DNA from: Pythium myriotylum
Taxonomy: Eukaryota; Oomycota; Peronosporomycetes; Pythiales; Pythiaceae
DNA length: 64,000 bases
Assembly: GCA_023091665.1 (NCBI GenBank)
Contig: JALJCQ010000026.1
Location: forward strand, 806,001-870,000
Direction: 5' to 3'
The stretch's first letter is position 1. Every line of letters begins with the position of its first letter. This document shows positions 1 through 10,638 of this stretch, piece by piece. The translations under genes were made by a program, and so were the position numbers. The notes under the pieces are model-generated. The model saw nothing but the letters and a program-made list of their open reading frames with translations, searched no databases and was not told where the DNA came from.

Positions 1-2403
1 AACCGACTTCCGACCCGCGCTCAAGACTTGTACAAGTCGCCGTACGAAGAATGGTACGGGAAGAAGCCCTTGCTCGCCAACTTCAAGGTGTTCGGCTGCC
101 ATGCGTACGTCCACGTGCCCAAGGAGAAGCGGTCGAAGTTCGACGCCCGAGCCATCTTGTGTCGGTTCCTCGGCTACTCGGACCACGAGAAGGCGTATCG
201 GTTTGAAGAAATCGCAACCGGTCGGATCGTCATCAGTCGAGACGCGCAGTTCATGGAAGACACGTTCGACGATGGCAAGCGCGAAGAACCCTGGAGCAAG
301 TCCGTCGAGTTCCGCGACGATGAAGATGATGAGGATCAAGATGAAGCAACCGACAACCAAGATGATGAAGACATGGGTGAGCAGCCAGCCTCACCAGCAC
401 CAAGTCAGCGCAGCTACGAGCGACCGGAGTGGCAACAGGGCCAGCGGTCGCAGCGTCCAGCAGCACCAGCATCGGCCCAGCAGCCGAATGTCGACTACGC
501 ACCAGGGTCCAAGCGCCACTCTCGCACGCACTCGCTCGAGAACCTGGCTGAACCGCCAGTTGAGAAGCGCTACGGACGTGTTGGACGCACAAGTGGTGCG
601 ACTCCACCACCCACGCAAGGTCCAAGGACATCGCTCGAAGATCTGTCTGCACTGCTCACGTCGATCGAAGAGGAAGGCGTAGAAGATCAAGATGAAGAAG
701 GCGAAGACGTGCAAGAACAAGGGGGAGAAGACCAGGATTACGAAGAGTTTGCTCTCGTCGTGAATTCAGGGGGAGAGTTGCCGACATCGTTCAAGTCGGC
801 GATGGAATCCGACGACGCCAGCAACTGGAAGGAAGCCTGCGACTCCGAGCTTGAGTCGCTCAAGAAGAACGAGACCTGGGACCTAGTCCCTTTGCCAGCC
901 GGACGCAAGGCCATCACCAGCAAGTGGGTGTTCAAGGTCAAGGAAACCGCCGAAGGACTCGTCGAACGGTACAAGGCTCGACTCGTTGCCAAGGGGTTCC
1001 TGCAGAAGTACGGCATCGACTTCGAAGAGACGTTCGCACCCGTCGCCAAGTTCACGTCGATCCGCACCATCCTCAGCATCGCCGCTCGACACAAGCTCAT
1101 GATCCATCAGATGGATGTCAAGACGGCGTTCCTGAACGGCAACCTCGACGAAGAAATCTACATGAAGCAGCCCGAAGGCTTCGTCGACCAGCGCCACCCC
1201 GACTACGTGTGCAAGCTCAAGCGCTCGCTCTACGGTCTCAAGCAGTCACCACGCATGTGGAACCAGACGATCGACGCCTTCATGCGCAAGGTCGGCTTCA
1301 CCAAGTGCGAGATGGACCACTGCGTGTACGTCAAGCGGAGCGGCTCAGCGATGATCTTCGTGGTGATCTACGTCGACGACCTCATCCTCGCCTGCAACAG
1401 CCTCGAGTTGCTCACGGCGACCAAGCGTGCACTCAGCGAACGCTTCGAGATGTCGGACCTCGGCGAACTCAAGTACTGCCTCGGCATGGAAGTTGACCAA
1501 GACCCCAAGTCCGGCGACGTGACCATGCGGCAGACCAAGTTCTTGCAGTCGATCCTGACCAAGTTCGGCATGCAAGACTGCAAACCAGTGAGGACCCCTC
1601 AAGACCCCGGACTCAAGCTGACCAAGGCCATGTGCGAAGGTGGTTGCAAGCACGAAGACACCATGAAGAACGTGCCGTACCGAAGTGCAGTCGGCGCACT
1701 GATGTACCTCATGGTCGGCACTCGACCAGACCTCGCAGCGGCAGTCGGCACACTCAGCCAGTTCGCCGCGGACCCGTGTCCAACACATTGGCAAGCTCTC
1801 AAGCGTGTGCTCCGGTATCTGCAAGCGACTCCGACGTACGGCCTGCAGTTCTCGGCATCGAACGACGGAAGACTGGTCGGCTACTCCGACGCCGACTGGG
1901 CTGGCGACATCGAGTCACGTCGAAGCACCAGCGGCTACGTGTTCATGCTCAACGGCGGATGCATCAGCTGGCGCAGCAAGAAGCAGCGAACTGTCGCCCT
2001 CTCCTCGACCGAAGCAGAGTACATGGCTCTATCGGAAGCGATCCAAGAAGCCGTGTGGCTCAAGGCGTTCCTGTGCGAACTCGGCGAAGTTGCAAGCGAC
2101 CAAGCGCTCACGGTGTACGAAGACAACCAAGGTGCGATCGCGTTGGCCAAGAACCCCGAGTTCCACAAGCGCACCAAGCACATCGACATTCGCTACCACT
2201 TCGTTCGTGAGAAGGTCGAGGACGGCCAAGTGTGTCTGCAGTATTGCCCGACCCAAGACATGCTTGCCGACATCATGACCAAGCCGATCCCCGCGGTCCA
2301 GTTCGACGTGCTCCGCACCAAGCTTGGTGTTCAAGACGCGGTCGAGTCGAGGGGGAGTGTTGAAGATGATGCGCCTCGAACCCAGCGTCATCATTCCAGT
2401 TGA
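1..2403 (+). CDS. pol: Copia pol, partial: integrase C-terminus, reverse transcriptase, RNase H
   Basis: The frame is open from the first base to the stop at 2401-2403, about 40 bases inside the LTR. In order it shows the integrase C-terminal part, an acidic and glutamine-rich linker (about 300-780), a Ty1/copia reverse transcriptase with the YVDD active site and the LKQSPRMW motif, and RNase H with [15 protein letters not shown] and DNQGAIAL. No stop or frameshift interrupts the visible part, so the enzyme region may still be translatable, unlike copies C and D. The 5' part (gag, protease, integrase core) lies outside the window. It belongs to the same family as C, D and E and shares the Trp of the RT motif with E. 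Confidence 0.93.
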   Translation, partial: NRLPTRAQDLYKSPYEEWYGKKPLLANFKVFGCHAYVHVPKEKRSKFDARAILCRFLGYSDHEKAYRFEEIATGRIVISRDAQFMEDTFDDGKREEPWSKSVEFRDDEDDEDQDEATDNQDDEDMGEQPASPAPSQRSYERPEWQQGQRSQRPAAPASAQQPNVDYAPGSKRHSRTHSLENLAEPPVEKRYGRVGRTSGATPPPTQGPRTSLEDLSALLTSIEEEGVEDQDEEGEDVQEQGGEDQDYEEFALVVNSGGELPTSFKSAMESDDASNWKEACDSELESLKKNETWDLVPLPAGRKAITSKWVFKVKETAEGLVERYKARLVAKGFLQKYGIDFEETFAPVAKFTSIRTILSIAARHKLMIHQMDVKTAFLNGNLDEEIYMKQPEGFVDQRHPDYVCKLKRSLYGLKQSPRMWNQTIDAFMRKVGFTKCEMDHCVYVKRSGSAMIFVVIYVDDLILACNSLELLTATKRALSERFEMSDLGELKYCLGMEVDQDPKSGDVTMRQTKFLQSILTKFGMQDCKPVRTPQDPGLKLTKAMCEGGCKHEDTMKNVPYRSAVGALMYLMVGTRPDLAAAVGTLSQFAADPCPTHWQALKRVLRYLQATPTYGLQFSASNDGRLVGYSDADWAGDIESRRSTSGYVFMLNGGCISWRSKKQRTVALSSTEAEYMALSEAIQEAVWLKAFLCELGEVASDQALTVYEDNQGAIALAKNPEFHKRTKHIDIRYHFVREKVEDGQVCLQYCPTQDMLADIMTKPIPAVQFDVLRTKLGVQDAVESRGSVEDDAPRTQRHHSS

Positions 2404-2716
2404 AGCTCGGCAGTTGAAGCTCGGCTGTAGAAGATTCTCCTGCAGAAGATTCTCCGTGGAAGATTCGACATGTGGAAGATTCGACATGTGGAAGATTCTC
2501 CGTCTGGTTCTGGTTTGAACCCAGTGCCACCCATCGACTTCGTTGAAGTATCCACGAAGTTAGTTTATGTTTGCATATGTTTACGATAGGTAGGACATAC
2601 ATTTGATTACGGTAGCGTAGGACACACACAGACGGCTTAGAGGTAGCAGCAGCGAACTAAGTCCCGATCAATTCACTTTGCATTTTGCATCCCACCAACC
2701 AAGCGACCTTCCAACA
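2358..2716 (+). repeat. 3' LTR of element A (359 bp)
   Basis: It begins TGTTG and ends CAACA, a 5-bp terminal inverted repeat of the TG...CA type. It is preceded by a purine tract (GAGGGGGAG). It contains short tandem repeats and five GAAGATTC units. The same 359-bp sequence recurs at 6120, 10280, 11921 (reverse) and 16082 (reverse). It matches the LTR at 10280 most closely; both carry TTAG where other copies have TCAC. Confidence 0.95.
2430..2498 (+). promoter_or_regulatory. Array of five HSE-like GAAgaTTC units in the LTR
   Basis: GAAGATTC occurs at 2430, 2445, 2459, 2475 and 2491, spacing 14-16 bp. Each unit fits the heat-shock-element core nGAAnnTTCn. The same array is present in every LTR of this family: 6192-6260, 10352-10420, and in reverse at 12139-12207 and 16300-16368. 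It sits in the first half of the LTR, where the U3 promoter of a retrotransposon is expected. HSF binding is inferred, not shown. Confidence 0.6.
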
Positions 2717-5430
2717 CAATCATAATGCGAAGAGTCGTGTACTTGAATACTGGTGCAAACGTCTCGGTGTAGTCGATACCGTACTTCTGCTTGAATCCTC
2801 GAGCCACAAGTCGAGCCTTGTACTTGTCGATCGAACCATCGGCACGTCTTTTGATCTTGAACACCCACTTGGTGTCGATCGCTCGTTCGCCGTTTGGAAG
2901 CTTGGCTGGTGAGAACACTTCTCGTTCTTGCATAGATCGTAACTCGGCGGTAATCGCACGCTTCCAGTGTTCTTGATCTGGGCCACTGACGGCCTCTTCA
3001 TACGTGCTTGGTTCAGTGAAATCGCTGGTCTCTGTCAGGTTCGCACTTGCACGCCACCACTCGACTGGGGACATTCGTCGTCGGGTTGATCTTCGAACAC
3101 TTTCCGAACCGCTTGCTTCATCGTCTGCGTCGGATTGCATTGGGTCAACTGGTTGTGGGGCACCTGAGCGGCGTTTGCCACTGTACTTGAAATTGGCCAA
3201 GTTGAGACCACCTTCGTTGTCGATGTCATCGAGTCGTTCCAGCAAGTCGTCCATGCCTGATGTAGTGTTTTCGAGGTACCAGCCGCCGGGCTTGGTCTCG
3301 TCGAAATTGACGTCGCGACTGAGTGTTAGCTTCAATGTCGAAGATCCGATACGCTTTTGATGACTCTTGATAACCGACGAATAGGCCAGGGCGAGACTTG
3401 GCATCCCATTTCTTGCGCATCTCACTTGGTGTGAGTACGAACGCGAGACAGCCGAAGACGCGCATGTGCTTGATGCTAGGTTTCTTACCGTAGACCAGTT
3501 CATACGGTGTCTTGTCGTTGGACTTCGGTGATGGCAAGCGATTCTTGATGTAGATCGCGGTCATTGCTGCTTCTGCCCAGAAGATTTTGTCCAAACCAGC
3601 ATGATGGAGCATGCTGCGACCCATCGTGACGATACTTCGGATGTTGCGCTCGGCCGTACTGTTGGTTTGGTGCGCGTATGGCACAGTGACTTGCTGCTCG
3701 ATGCCTTGGTCAGCATAGAACGCCTTGATTGCACTCGTAGCAAATTCCTTGGCTCCGTCGTGACGTACAAACTTGACACGGCGATCAAACTGGTTGCTGA
3801 CTTGCTTGATGAATTTGATGATCAGTGCACTGCAGTCTGACTTGGACGCAATGCATGAACCGTGCATCAAACCACTGGATTCGTCCACGATCAGGAGCAA
3901 ATACTTGCTGCCGCCGATGCTGTCGACCTCCATCGGGCCACAAAGGTCGAGATGGATGAGTTCGAACGGTTGAAACTTGCGCTTCTCGGTGTTGGACTTG
4001 AATGGCTTCTGGACCATTTTGCCTTGCTGGCACCCTTGGCACATCGGTGTAGCTTTGGTGCTCGTAGGCAGATCCGCGTCCTTCACCATTGACTTGTCGA
4101 GCAACAAGCGCAACAACGGAGTCGATGCATGACCCATGCGCTCGTGCAGGATCGAGATTGCGCGGTCCGCCGAGATTGTCAAAGCTGAAGGCGAAGTGGC
4201 GCGCGGGAATGAGCGGAGCCAAAACAACCCGAACGCAAGTTGAGCAGTCGCGACGACCTTCCGCGACCTTTTGTCGAGTACGCTCATTGCAGGCCCTTCG
4301 AAGACAACGCGAAACTTGCCTGACTTGTTGATCTGCGGGATTGAAAGCAGATTCTTCTTGATTCCTGGTACGTATAATACGTCGCGGAGTTCGAGGTCAC
4401 GAACTTGTCCGCCGTGAATGATAGCGCGCTCGTGCACTGTGCCAACGCCGAGGATCTTGGTCTTCGTTCCTTCCGCGACCACAAGTTCACCGTGGTCGCC
4501 CTCAGCCAAACTGGCAAACATCGAGCGGTCGTTACAGACATGGTGCGTGGCACCACTGTCAATCGCCCACTTCCCAATCATGGAAGTGTCCGGCGCTATA
4601 CTGGCCTCCATTGACACAGCGAAGGCGATGGCGTCATCGTCTTCTTCATAGTCGCGTTGTACGTGGTTCGCGCGTTTTCCGCCAAAGCGACCACCGCCGA
4701 ATTTGCGACCTTCTTGCTTGTTCTTGGCCCAACAACGGTCAACTAAGTGACCAGTCTTGCCGCAGTGCGAGCATACACGGGTATCTTGCTCCGACACAAA
4801 CGCCTTGGCTTGGTCGTCGAGCTTGGTGGCTGCAGTCTTCATCTCGCCGGCACGCTTCACGTGCTCGTTCGTGAGAGCCTTGATCACTTCTTTAGTTCTC
4901 AAGTCGGCATTGCTCATCTCGATGTGCAGAACCACGTTCTCATAGCTCTTAGGCAAACTGCGCAGCAGACAAATTGCCACATCTTCGTCCTCCATCTTCG
5001 CGCCGATGGCCACAAGCTTGGCGTGGATGTTGAGGATCTCGTTGCAGTGATGCAACACATTCGCGCCTTCCTTCATCTCCATACTAAAGAGCTGACGCTT
5101 CAAGTAGATTCGACCCGCCTTCTGCGACCCTTCGTACAACGAACGGAGTCGCTTCCATGCCACATGAGCTTCTTCACAGTCGTCGACGATGTGGTGGTAC
5201 TCCGCGTCGATATGGAGGAGCATCAGGCCGAACGCGATGTTGTTGGTCCTGATGTACTCGTCCTTGATCCGCGGGTCCGAGAACGTCGGCGTCTCGTTGA
5301 TGTTCACGACATTCCACACCGACTTGGTTAGGAACACGCCTCGCATGTAGCGTGCCCACGAAGCGTAGTTGTCGCCACGGAACTTGTCAACGAGAGTCTT
5401 TGTCTTGTCCGTCATGGTACTTGGGCTCAT
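2717..5430 (-). pseudogene. Copia B gag-pol, frameshifted and truncated
   Basis: The start codon at 5430 lies inside the primer-binding site. Domains in order: Gag (UBN2-like), zinc knuckle CSHCGKTGHLVDRC, aspartic protease DSGATHHVC, integrase zinc finger (HERMGH ... CQGC), integrase core with HLDLCGPM, RHDGAKEF and TAERNIRS, a linker, and the first part of reverse transcriptase up to the break at 2717. The frame is lost near 3340, just after the integrase C-terminal region; the continuation lies in another frame. RT catalytic motifs and RNase H are missing, so this copy cannot be autonomous. Confidence 0.9.
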
Positions 5431-5434
5431 AACC
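5423..5434 (-). other. Primer-binding site of element B overlapping the gag start codon
   Basis: Read on the minus strand the 12 bases directly after the LTR are GGTTATGAGCCC. This is complementary to GGGCTCATAACC, the anticodon stem-loop sequence of eukaryotic initiator tRNA-Met. Drosophila copia uses the same internal site with a half-tRNA primer. The ATG within the site (5430-5428) is the gag start codon. Equivalent sites sit at 6479-6490 (C), just inside 16081 (E, reverse) and 18873-18884 (remnant). Confidence 0.75.
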
Positions 5435-5789
5435 TATTAAAGGTCACGAAGTCGAGAAGAGGAGTGGACTTGACTGAAGCTTGGCAAAATGCAGAGTGAA
5501 TTGATCGGGACTTAGTTCGCTGTCGCTACCTCTAAGCCGTCTTGTGTCCTACGCTACCATAAACATATGCATGTCCTACCTATCGTAATCATATGCAGAG
5601 GTATACACACTTCGTGGGTACTTCAACAAGGTTGATGGGTTGAACTGGGTTCAACCCAGAACTAGACGGAGAACTTTCCACCTGAGAATTTTCTACATGG
5701 GAATCTTCCACATGAGAATTTTCTACAGTTGAATCTTCCACAACTTGAACTTCAACTTCAAGATGTTGTGACACATTGTACCCATAATA
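5435..5789 (-). repeat. 5' LTR of element B (355 bp) with TATTA...TAATA ends
   Basis: On the minus strand it starts TATTA at 5789 and ends TAATA at 5435, immediately followed by the primer-binding site. The ends form a 5-bp inverted repeat of the non-canonical TA...TA type rather than TG...CA. Internally it resembles the other LTRs of the window, including a shared central block and a run of GAAnnTTC units. The flank beyond 5789 is a copia pol fragment, supporting the boundary. Confidence 0.8.
5671..5738 (-). promoter_or_regulatory. Five HSE-like GAAnnTTC units with exact 15-bp period (LTR B)
   Basis: GAAnnTTC starts at 5671, 5686, 5701, 5716 and 5731. The two middle bases vary (CT, TT, CT, TT, CT on the plus strand, with one shifted variant), while GAA and TTC are invariant. 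A 15-bp period keeps every half-site on the 5-bp phase used by heat-shock factor. The array occupies the same relative place as in the other LTR family although the sequences have diverged. Confidence 0.6.
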
Positions 5790-6119
5790 CTTCGACGTGA
5801 CTCGATGTCGCCAGCCCAGTCGGCGTCGGAGCAGCCGACCAGTCTTCCATCGTGCGATGCCGAGAACTGCAGGCCGTACGTCGGAGTCGCTTGCAGATAC
5901 CGGAGCACACGCTTGAGAGCTTGCCAATGTGTTGGACACGGGTCCGCGGCGAACTGGCTGAGTGTGCCGACTGCCGCTGCGAGGTCTGGTCGAGTGCCGA
6001 CCATGAGGTACATCAGTGCGCCGACTGCACTTCGGTACGGCACGTTCTTCATGGTGTCTTCGTGCTTCCAACCACCTTCACACATGGCCTTGGTCAGCTT
6101 GAGTCCGGGGTCTTGAGGG
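5790..6119 (-). mobile_element. Copia pol fragment (RT end / RNase H)
   Basis: Minus-strand fragment of the A-type family coding for about 110 residues around [17 protein letters not shown] and SDADWAGD. It is cut at 5790 by the end of LTR B and at 6119 by the start of the LTR of element C. It is the remains of an older element that received both later insertions. The last five bases, GAGGG (6115-6119), would be the target-site copy for C, but no second GAGGG follows C at 10639. Confidence 0.88.
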
Positions 6120-6478
6120 TGTTGAAGATGATGCGCCTCGAACCCAGCATCATCATTCCAGTTGAAGCTCGGCAGTTGAAGCTCGGCTGTAGAAGATTCT
6201 CCTGCAGAAGATTCTCCGTGGAAGATTCGACATGTGGAAGATTCGACATGTGGAAGATTCTCCGTCTGGTTCTGGTTTGAACCCAGTGCCACCCATCGAC
6301 TTCGTTGAAGTATCCACGAAGTCACTTTATGTTTGCATATGTTTACGATAGGTAGGACATACATTTGATTACGGTAGCGTAGGACACACACAGACGGCTT
6401 AGAGGTAGCAGCAGCGAACTAAGTCCCGATCAATTCACTTTGCATTTTGCATCCCACCAACCAAGCGACCTTCCAACA
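6120..6478 (+). repeat. 5' LTR of element C (359 bp)
   Basis: TGTTG...CAACA, same layout as the LTR of A. It is followed at 6479-6490 by CGTTATGAGCCC, the primer-binding site, whose ATG (6483) is the gag start. HSE-like units at 6192-6260. Confidence 0.95.
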
Positions 6479-6482
6479 CGTT

Positions 6483-9400
6483 ATGAGCCCAAGCCCAGCC
6501 GACTCTGCCTCCACCGACTTCGCCTCCCCAGCCTTCGCCATGGATTCGACCACCCCAGCTCGCATCAACAAGTTCGACGGAACCAACTTCCACACATGGA
6601 AGTTCAAGATGCAGATGGTGCTCGAAGAACGCGACGTCTGGGAAGTTGTCTGTGGTGAGGTCAAACTCGAGCAGTGCCAGACCGACGCGGACCGAGCCCT
6701 CTTCAAGAAGAAGTCTCGCAAGGCGCTCGCGATGATCTGTCTCGCGATGGAAGACTCGCACGCAGCTCCCGCTGGTTCGGTCGGCGAGTGGTGCGCAAGA
6801 TGCATGGTCAAGACTGGAAGAACACTTCGAGAAGAAGAGCCTCGCCAACAAGCTCTTTCTTCGTCGTCGTTTCTTCACGACCATGATGGAAGAAGGTGAC
6901 GATGTGCTCACGCACATCAACAAGCTCAAGACCCTGGCCGAGCAACTCGACGCAGTCGGCGCTCCGGTCAGCGAAGACGACTTGGTGATCACGCTTCTCG
7001 GCAGTCTCAGCGAGTCGTACCAGTTCCTCATCACGGCGTTGGAGTCGCGTGTCGATGCGCTCACGTGGGAACTCGTGACGTCTCGGCTGCTCCAAGAAGA
7101 CATGAAGCGCAAGGAGCAAGGTGGCGACGGAGCTACGCTTGGCCAAGCGTTCATGACAAGTGACGCGAAGCCTAAGGGCCGTGCAGTCAAGAAGACTGGC
7201 ACGTGCAACTACTGCGGCAAGATCGGTCATTGGGCCGCGGAGTGCCACTCGCGTGTCAAGGACAACGGCAACGGCAACGGCAACTCCAGCGGCAACGGCA
7301 ACGGCAACGGTTCCAGCGAGCGAACCTTGCGCGAGATGAAGACCCCGGCGAGTACCTGTTCTCGTTCGGGAAGACCCAAGGCAAGTCGAGTCAATCCACG
7401 GCGTGGTTGGTCGACTCGGGTGCGACTCAGCACATGTCGCAAACCAAGCAGTTCATGATGAACTACAGGAAGATTGACCCAGTCGATGTGCATCTGGCCG
7501 ATGATGGCACAGTCCAAGCGGTTGGCGTGGGAGACATTCTCATGTCGATGGAGACTCCAAGCGGTGTCAAGAAGGGTTTGCTCACCAACGTGTGGCATAT
7601 CCCCAAGCTCAGCCGCAACCTGTTCTCGGTCGGAAGATTCACGGAGGACGTTGCTCCCGTGACGTTCGACAAGGACGGTTGCTTCGTCGTGCTCAAGGGC
7701 GCCAAGCGGACCATCGGCACTCGAATCGGCAAGGGTCTGTTCAAGCTCAACATGTCTCCAGTGTCGACTGAAGCAGCTCACGCCGCCATACACGCCTCAG
7801 TTGAACGGTGTGGCGGAGCGCATGAACCGAACCATCGGTGAGTGTGGTCGTTGCAAGCTCCACCATGCCAACTTGTCCGACGAGTACTGGGGCGAAGCCG
7901 TCATGACTGCAGTCGAAGTTCGCAACCGACTTCCGACCCGCGCTCAAGACTTGTACAAGTCGCCGTACGAAGAATGGTACGGGAAGAAGCCCTTGCTCGC
8001 CAACTTCAAGGTGTTCGGCTGCCATGCGTACGTCCACGTGCCCAAGGAGAAGCGGTCGAAGTTCGACGCCCGAGCCATCTTGTGTCGGTTCCTCGGCTAC
8101 TCGGACCACGAGAAGGCGTATCGGTTTGAAGAAATCGCAACCGGCCGGATCGTGATCAGTCGAGACGCACAGTTCATGGAAGACACGTTCGACGATGGTA
8201 AGCGCGAAGAACCCTGGAGCAAGTCCGTCGAGTTCCGCGACGATGAAGATGATGAGGATCAAGATGAAGCAACCGACAACCAAGATGATGAAGACATGGG
8301 TGAGCAGCCAGCCTCACCAGCACCAAGTCAGCGCAGCTACGAGCGACCGGAGTGGCAACAGGGCCAGCGGTCGCAGCGTCCAGCAGCACCAGCATCGGCC
8401 CAGCAGCCGAATGTCGACTACGCACCAGGGTCCAAGCGCCACTCTCGCACGCACTCGCTCGAGAACCTGGCTGAACCGCCAGTTGAGAAGCGCTACGGAC
8501 GTGTTGGACGCACAAGTGGTGCGACTCCACCACCCACGCAAGGTCCAAGGACATCGCTCGAAGATCTGTCTGCACTGCTCACGTCGATCGAAGAGGAAGG
8601 CGTAGGAGATCAAGATGAAGAAGGCGAAGACGTGCAAGAACAAGGGGGAGAAGACCAGGATTACGAAGAGTTTGCTCTCGTCGTGAATTCAGGGGGAGAG
8701 TTGCCGACATCGTTCAAGTCGGCGATGGAATCCGACGACGCCAGCAACTGGAAGGAAGCCTGCGACTCCGAGCTTGAGTCGCTCAAGAAGAACGAGACCT
8801 GGGACCTAGTCCCTTTGCCAGCCGGACGCAAGGCCATCACCAGCAAGTGGGTGTTCAAGGTCAAGGAAACCGCCGAAGGACTCGTCGAGCGGTACAAGGC
8901 TCGACTCGTTGCCAAGGGGTTCCTGCAGAAGTACGGCATCGACTTCGAAGAGACGTTCGCACCCGTCGCCAAGTTCACGTCGATCCGCACCATCCTCAGC
9001 ATCGCCGCTCGACACAAGCTCATGATCCATCAGATGGATGTCAAGACGGCGTTCCTGAACGGCAACCTCGACGAAGAAATCTACATGAAGCAGCCCGAAG
9101 GCTTCGTCGACCAGCGCCACCCGGACTACGTGTGCAAGCTCAAGCGCTCGCTCTACGGTCTCAAGCAGTCGCCCCGCATGAGGAACCAGACCATCGACGC
9201 CTTCATGCGCAAGGTCGGCTTCACCAAGTGCGAGATGGACCACTGCGTGTACGTCAAGCGGAGCGGCTCAGCGATGATCTTCGTGGTGATCTACGTCGAC
9301 GACCTCATCCTCGCCTGCAACAGCCTCGAGTTGCTCACGGCGACCAAGCGTGCACTCAGCGAACGCTTCGAGATGTCGGACCTCGGCGAACTCAAGTACT

Positions 9401-10325
9401 GCCTCGGCATGGAAGTTGATCAAGACCCCAAGTCCGGCGACGTGACCATGCGGCAGACCAAGTTCCTGCAGTCGATCCTGACCAAGTTCGGCATGCAAGA
9501 CTGCAAACCAGTGAGGACTCCTCAAGACCCCGGACTCAAGCTGACCAAGGCCATGTGTGAAGGTGGTTGCAAGCACGAAGACACCATGAAGAACGTGCCG
9601 TACCGAAGTGCAGTCGGCGCACTGATGTACCTCATGGTCGGCACTCGACCAGACCTCGCAGCGGCAGTCGGCACACTCAGCCAGTTCGCCGCGGACCCGT
9701 GTCCAACACATTGGCAAGCTCTCAAGCGTGTGCTCCGGTATCTGCAAGCGACTCCGACGTACGGCCTGCAGTTCTCGGCATCGCACGATGGAAGACTGGT
9801 CGGCTGCTCCGACGCCGACTGGGCTGGCGACATCGAGTCACGTCGAAGCACCAGCGGCTACGTGTTCATGCTCAACGGCGGATGCATCAGCTGGCGCAGC
9901 AAGAAGCAGCGAACTGTCGCCCTCTCCTCGACCGAAGCAGAGTACATGGCTCTATCGGAAGCGATCCAAGAAGCCGTGTGGCTCAGGCGTTCCTGTGCGA
10001 ACTCGGCGAAGTTGCAAGTGACCAAGCGCTCACGGTGCACGAAGACAACCAAGGTGCGATCGCGTTGACCAAGAACCCCGAGTTCCACAAGCGCACCAAG
10101 CACATCGACATTCGCTACCACTTCGTTCGTGAGAAGGTCGAGGACGGCCAAGTGTGTCTGCAGTATTGCCCGACCCAAGACATGCTTGCCGACATCATGA
10201 CCAAGCCGATCCCCGCGGTCCAGTTCGACGTGCTCCGCACCAAGCTTGGTGTTCAAGACGCGGTCGAGTCGAGGGGGAGTGTTGAAGATGATGCGCCTCG
10301 AACCCAGCGTCATCATTCCAGTTGA
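6483..10325 (+). pseudogene. Copia C gag-pol, multiply frameshifted, integrase core deleted
   Basis: Gag starts at 6483 in the primer-binding site. A tandem CGCA CGCA at 6757-6764 shifts the frame inside Gag; Gag resumes in another frame through the zinc knuckle CNYCGKIGHWAAEC. A further -1 shift between the knuckle and protease (about 7310-7345) is needed to reach DSGATQHMS. Near 7777-7795 protease is fused directly to the integrase C-terminus, so the zinc finger and most of the catalytic core are missing. RT (YVDD) and RNase H follow, with Arg replacing Trp in the LKQSPRMW motif. A one-base loss near 9988 breaks RNase H. The stop is at 10323-10325 inside the LTR. E carries the same Gag shifts and deletion. 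Confidence 0.92.
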
Positions 10326-10638
10326 AGCTCGGCAGTTGAAGCTCGGCTGTAGAAGATTCTCCTGCAGAAGATTCTCCGTGGAAGATTCGACATGTGGAAG
10401 ATTCGACATGTGGAAGATTCTCCGTCTGGTTCTGGTTTGAACCCAGTGCCACCCATCGACTTCGTTGAAGTATCCACGAAGTTAGTTTATGTTTGCATAT
10501 GTTTACGATAGGTAGGACATACATTTGATTACGGTAGCGTAGGACACACACAGACGGCTTAGAGGTAGCAGCAGCGAACTAAGTCCCGATCAATTCACTT
10601 TGCATTTTGCATCCCACCAACCAAGCGACCTTCCAACA
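10280..10638 (+). repeat. LTR shared by elements C (3') and D (5')
   Basis: 359 bp, TGTTG...CAACA, preceded by the purine tract GAGGGGGAG. After its last base the sequence enters gag of D directly (ACAAGCTC), without a primer-binding site. D has therefore lost its priming site and Gag N-terminus, possibly through the short CAACA match between LTR end and gag. Confidence 0.93.

Larger units (their letters stand above)
1..2716 (+). mobile_element. Copia element A, 3' half with 3' LTR
   Basis: Plus-strand Ty1/copia retrotransposon cut by the left window edge. It holds the end of integrase, all of reverse transcriptase and RNase H, a polypurine tract just before position 2358 and a full 3' LTR. 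Its right end abuts a minus-strand copia element (B) that is broken inside its reverse transcriptase, so A most likely inserted into B. The other half of B would then lie left of this window. The first five flanking bases, CAATC (2717-2721), would be the target duplication, but the partner copy is not visible. Confidence 0.95.
2717..5789 (-). mobile_element. Copia element B (diverged family), 5' half
   Basis: Minus-strand copia element with its 5' LTR at 5435-5789, then a primer-binding site and a gag-pol frame running down to the break at 2717, where element A begins. Its protein is clearly different from the A/C/D/E family, but the LTRs are related in layout and length (355 versus 359 bp). 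B itself interrupts another minus-strand pol fragment at 5789/5790. Its 3' half and 3' LTR are not in the window. Confidence 0.92.
6120..10638 (+). mobile_element. Copia element C with two LTRs
   Basis: Plus-strand element of 4519 bp with LTRs at both ends, primer-binding site after the first LTR and purine tract before the second. The two LTRs differ at about three positions (CATCATC versus CGTCATC, TCAC versus TTAG). There is no matching target duplication: GAGGG precedes 6120, while gag sequence follows 10638. Because D begins directly after the second LTR, C and D form a tandem pair sharing that LTR, as expected after recombination between LTRs. The coding region is damaged in several places. 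Confidence 0.93.

Noticed and set aside
7259..7320. GGCAAC hexamer run as a CRISPR-like or regulatory repeat
   Set aside because: It encodes an Asn-Gly repeat within Gag just after the zinc knuckle and recurs in each copy; coding low complexity explains it.
7310..7345. Programmed -1 ribosomal frameshift between Gag and protease of the copia copies
   Set aside because: All three copies need the same shift, but no classical XXXYYYZ slippery heptamer lies in the overlap, and other lesions in the same copies are plainly mutational. A shared ancestral mutation is simpler.
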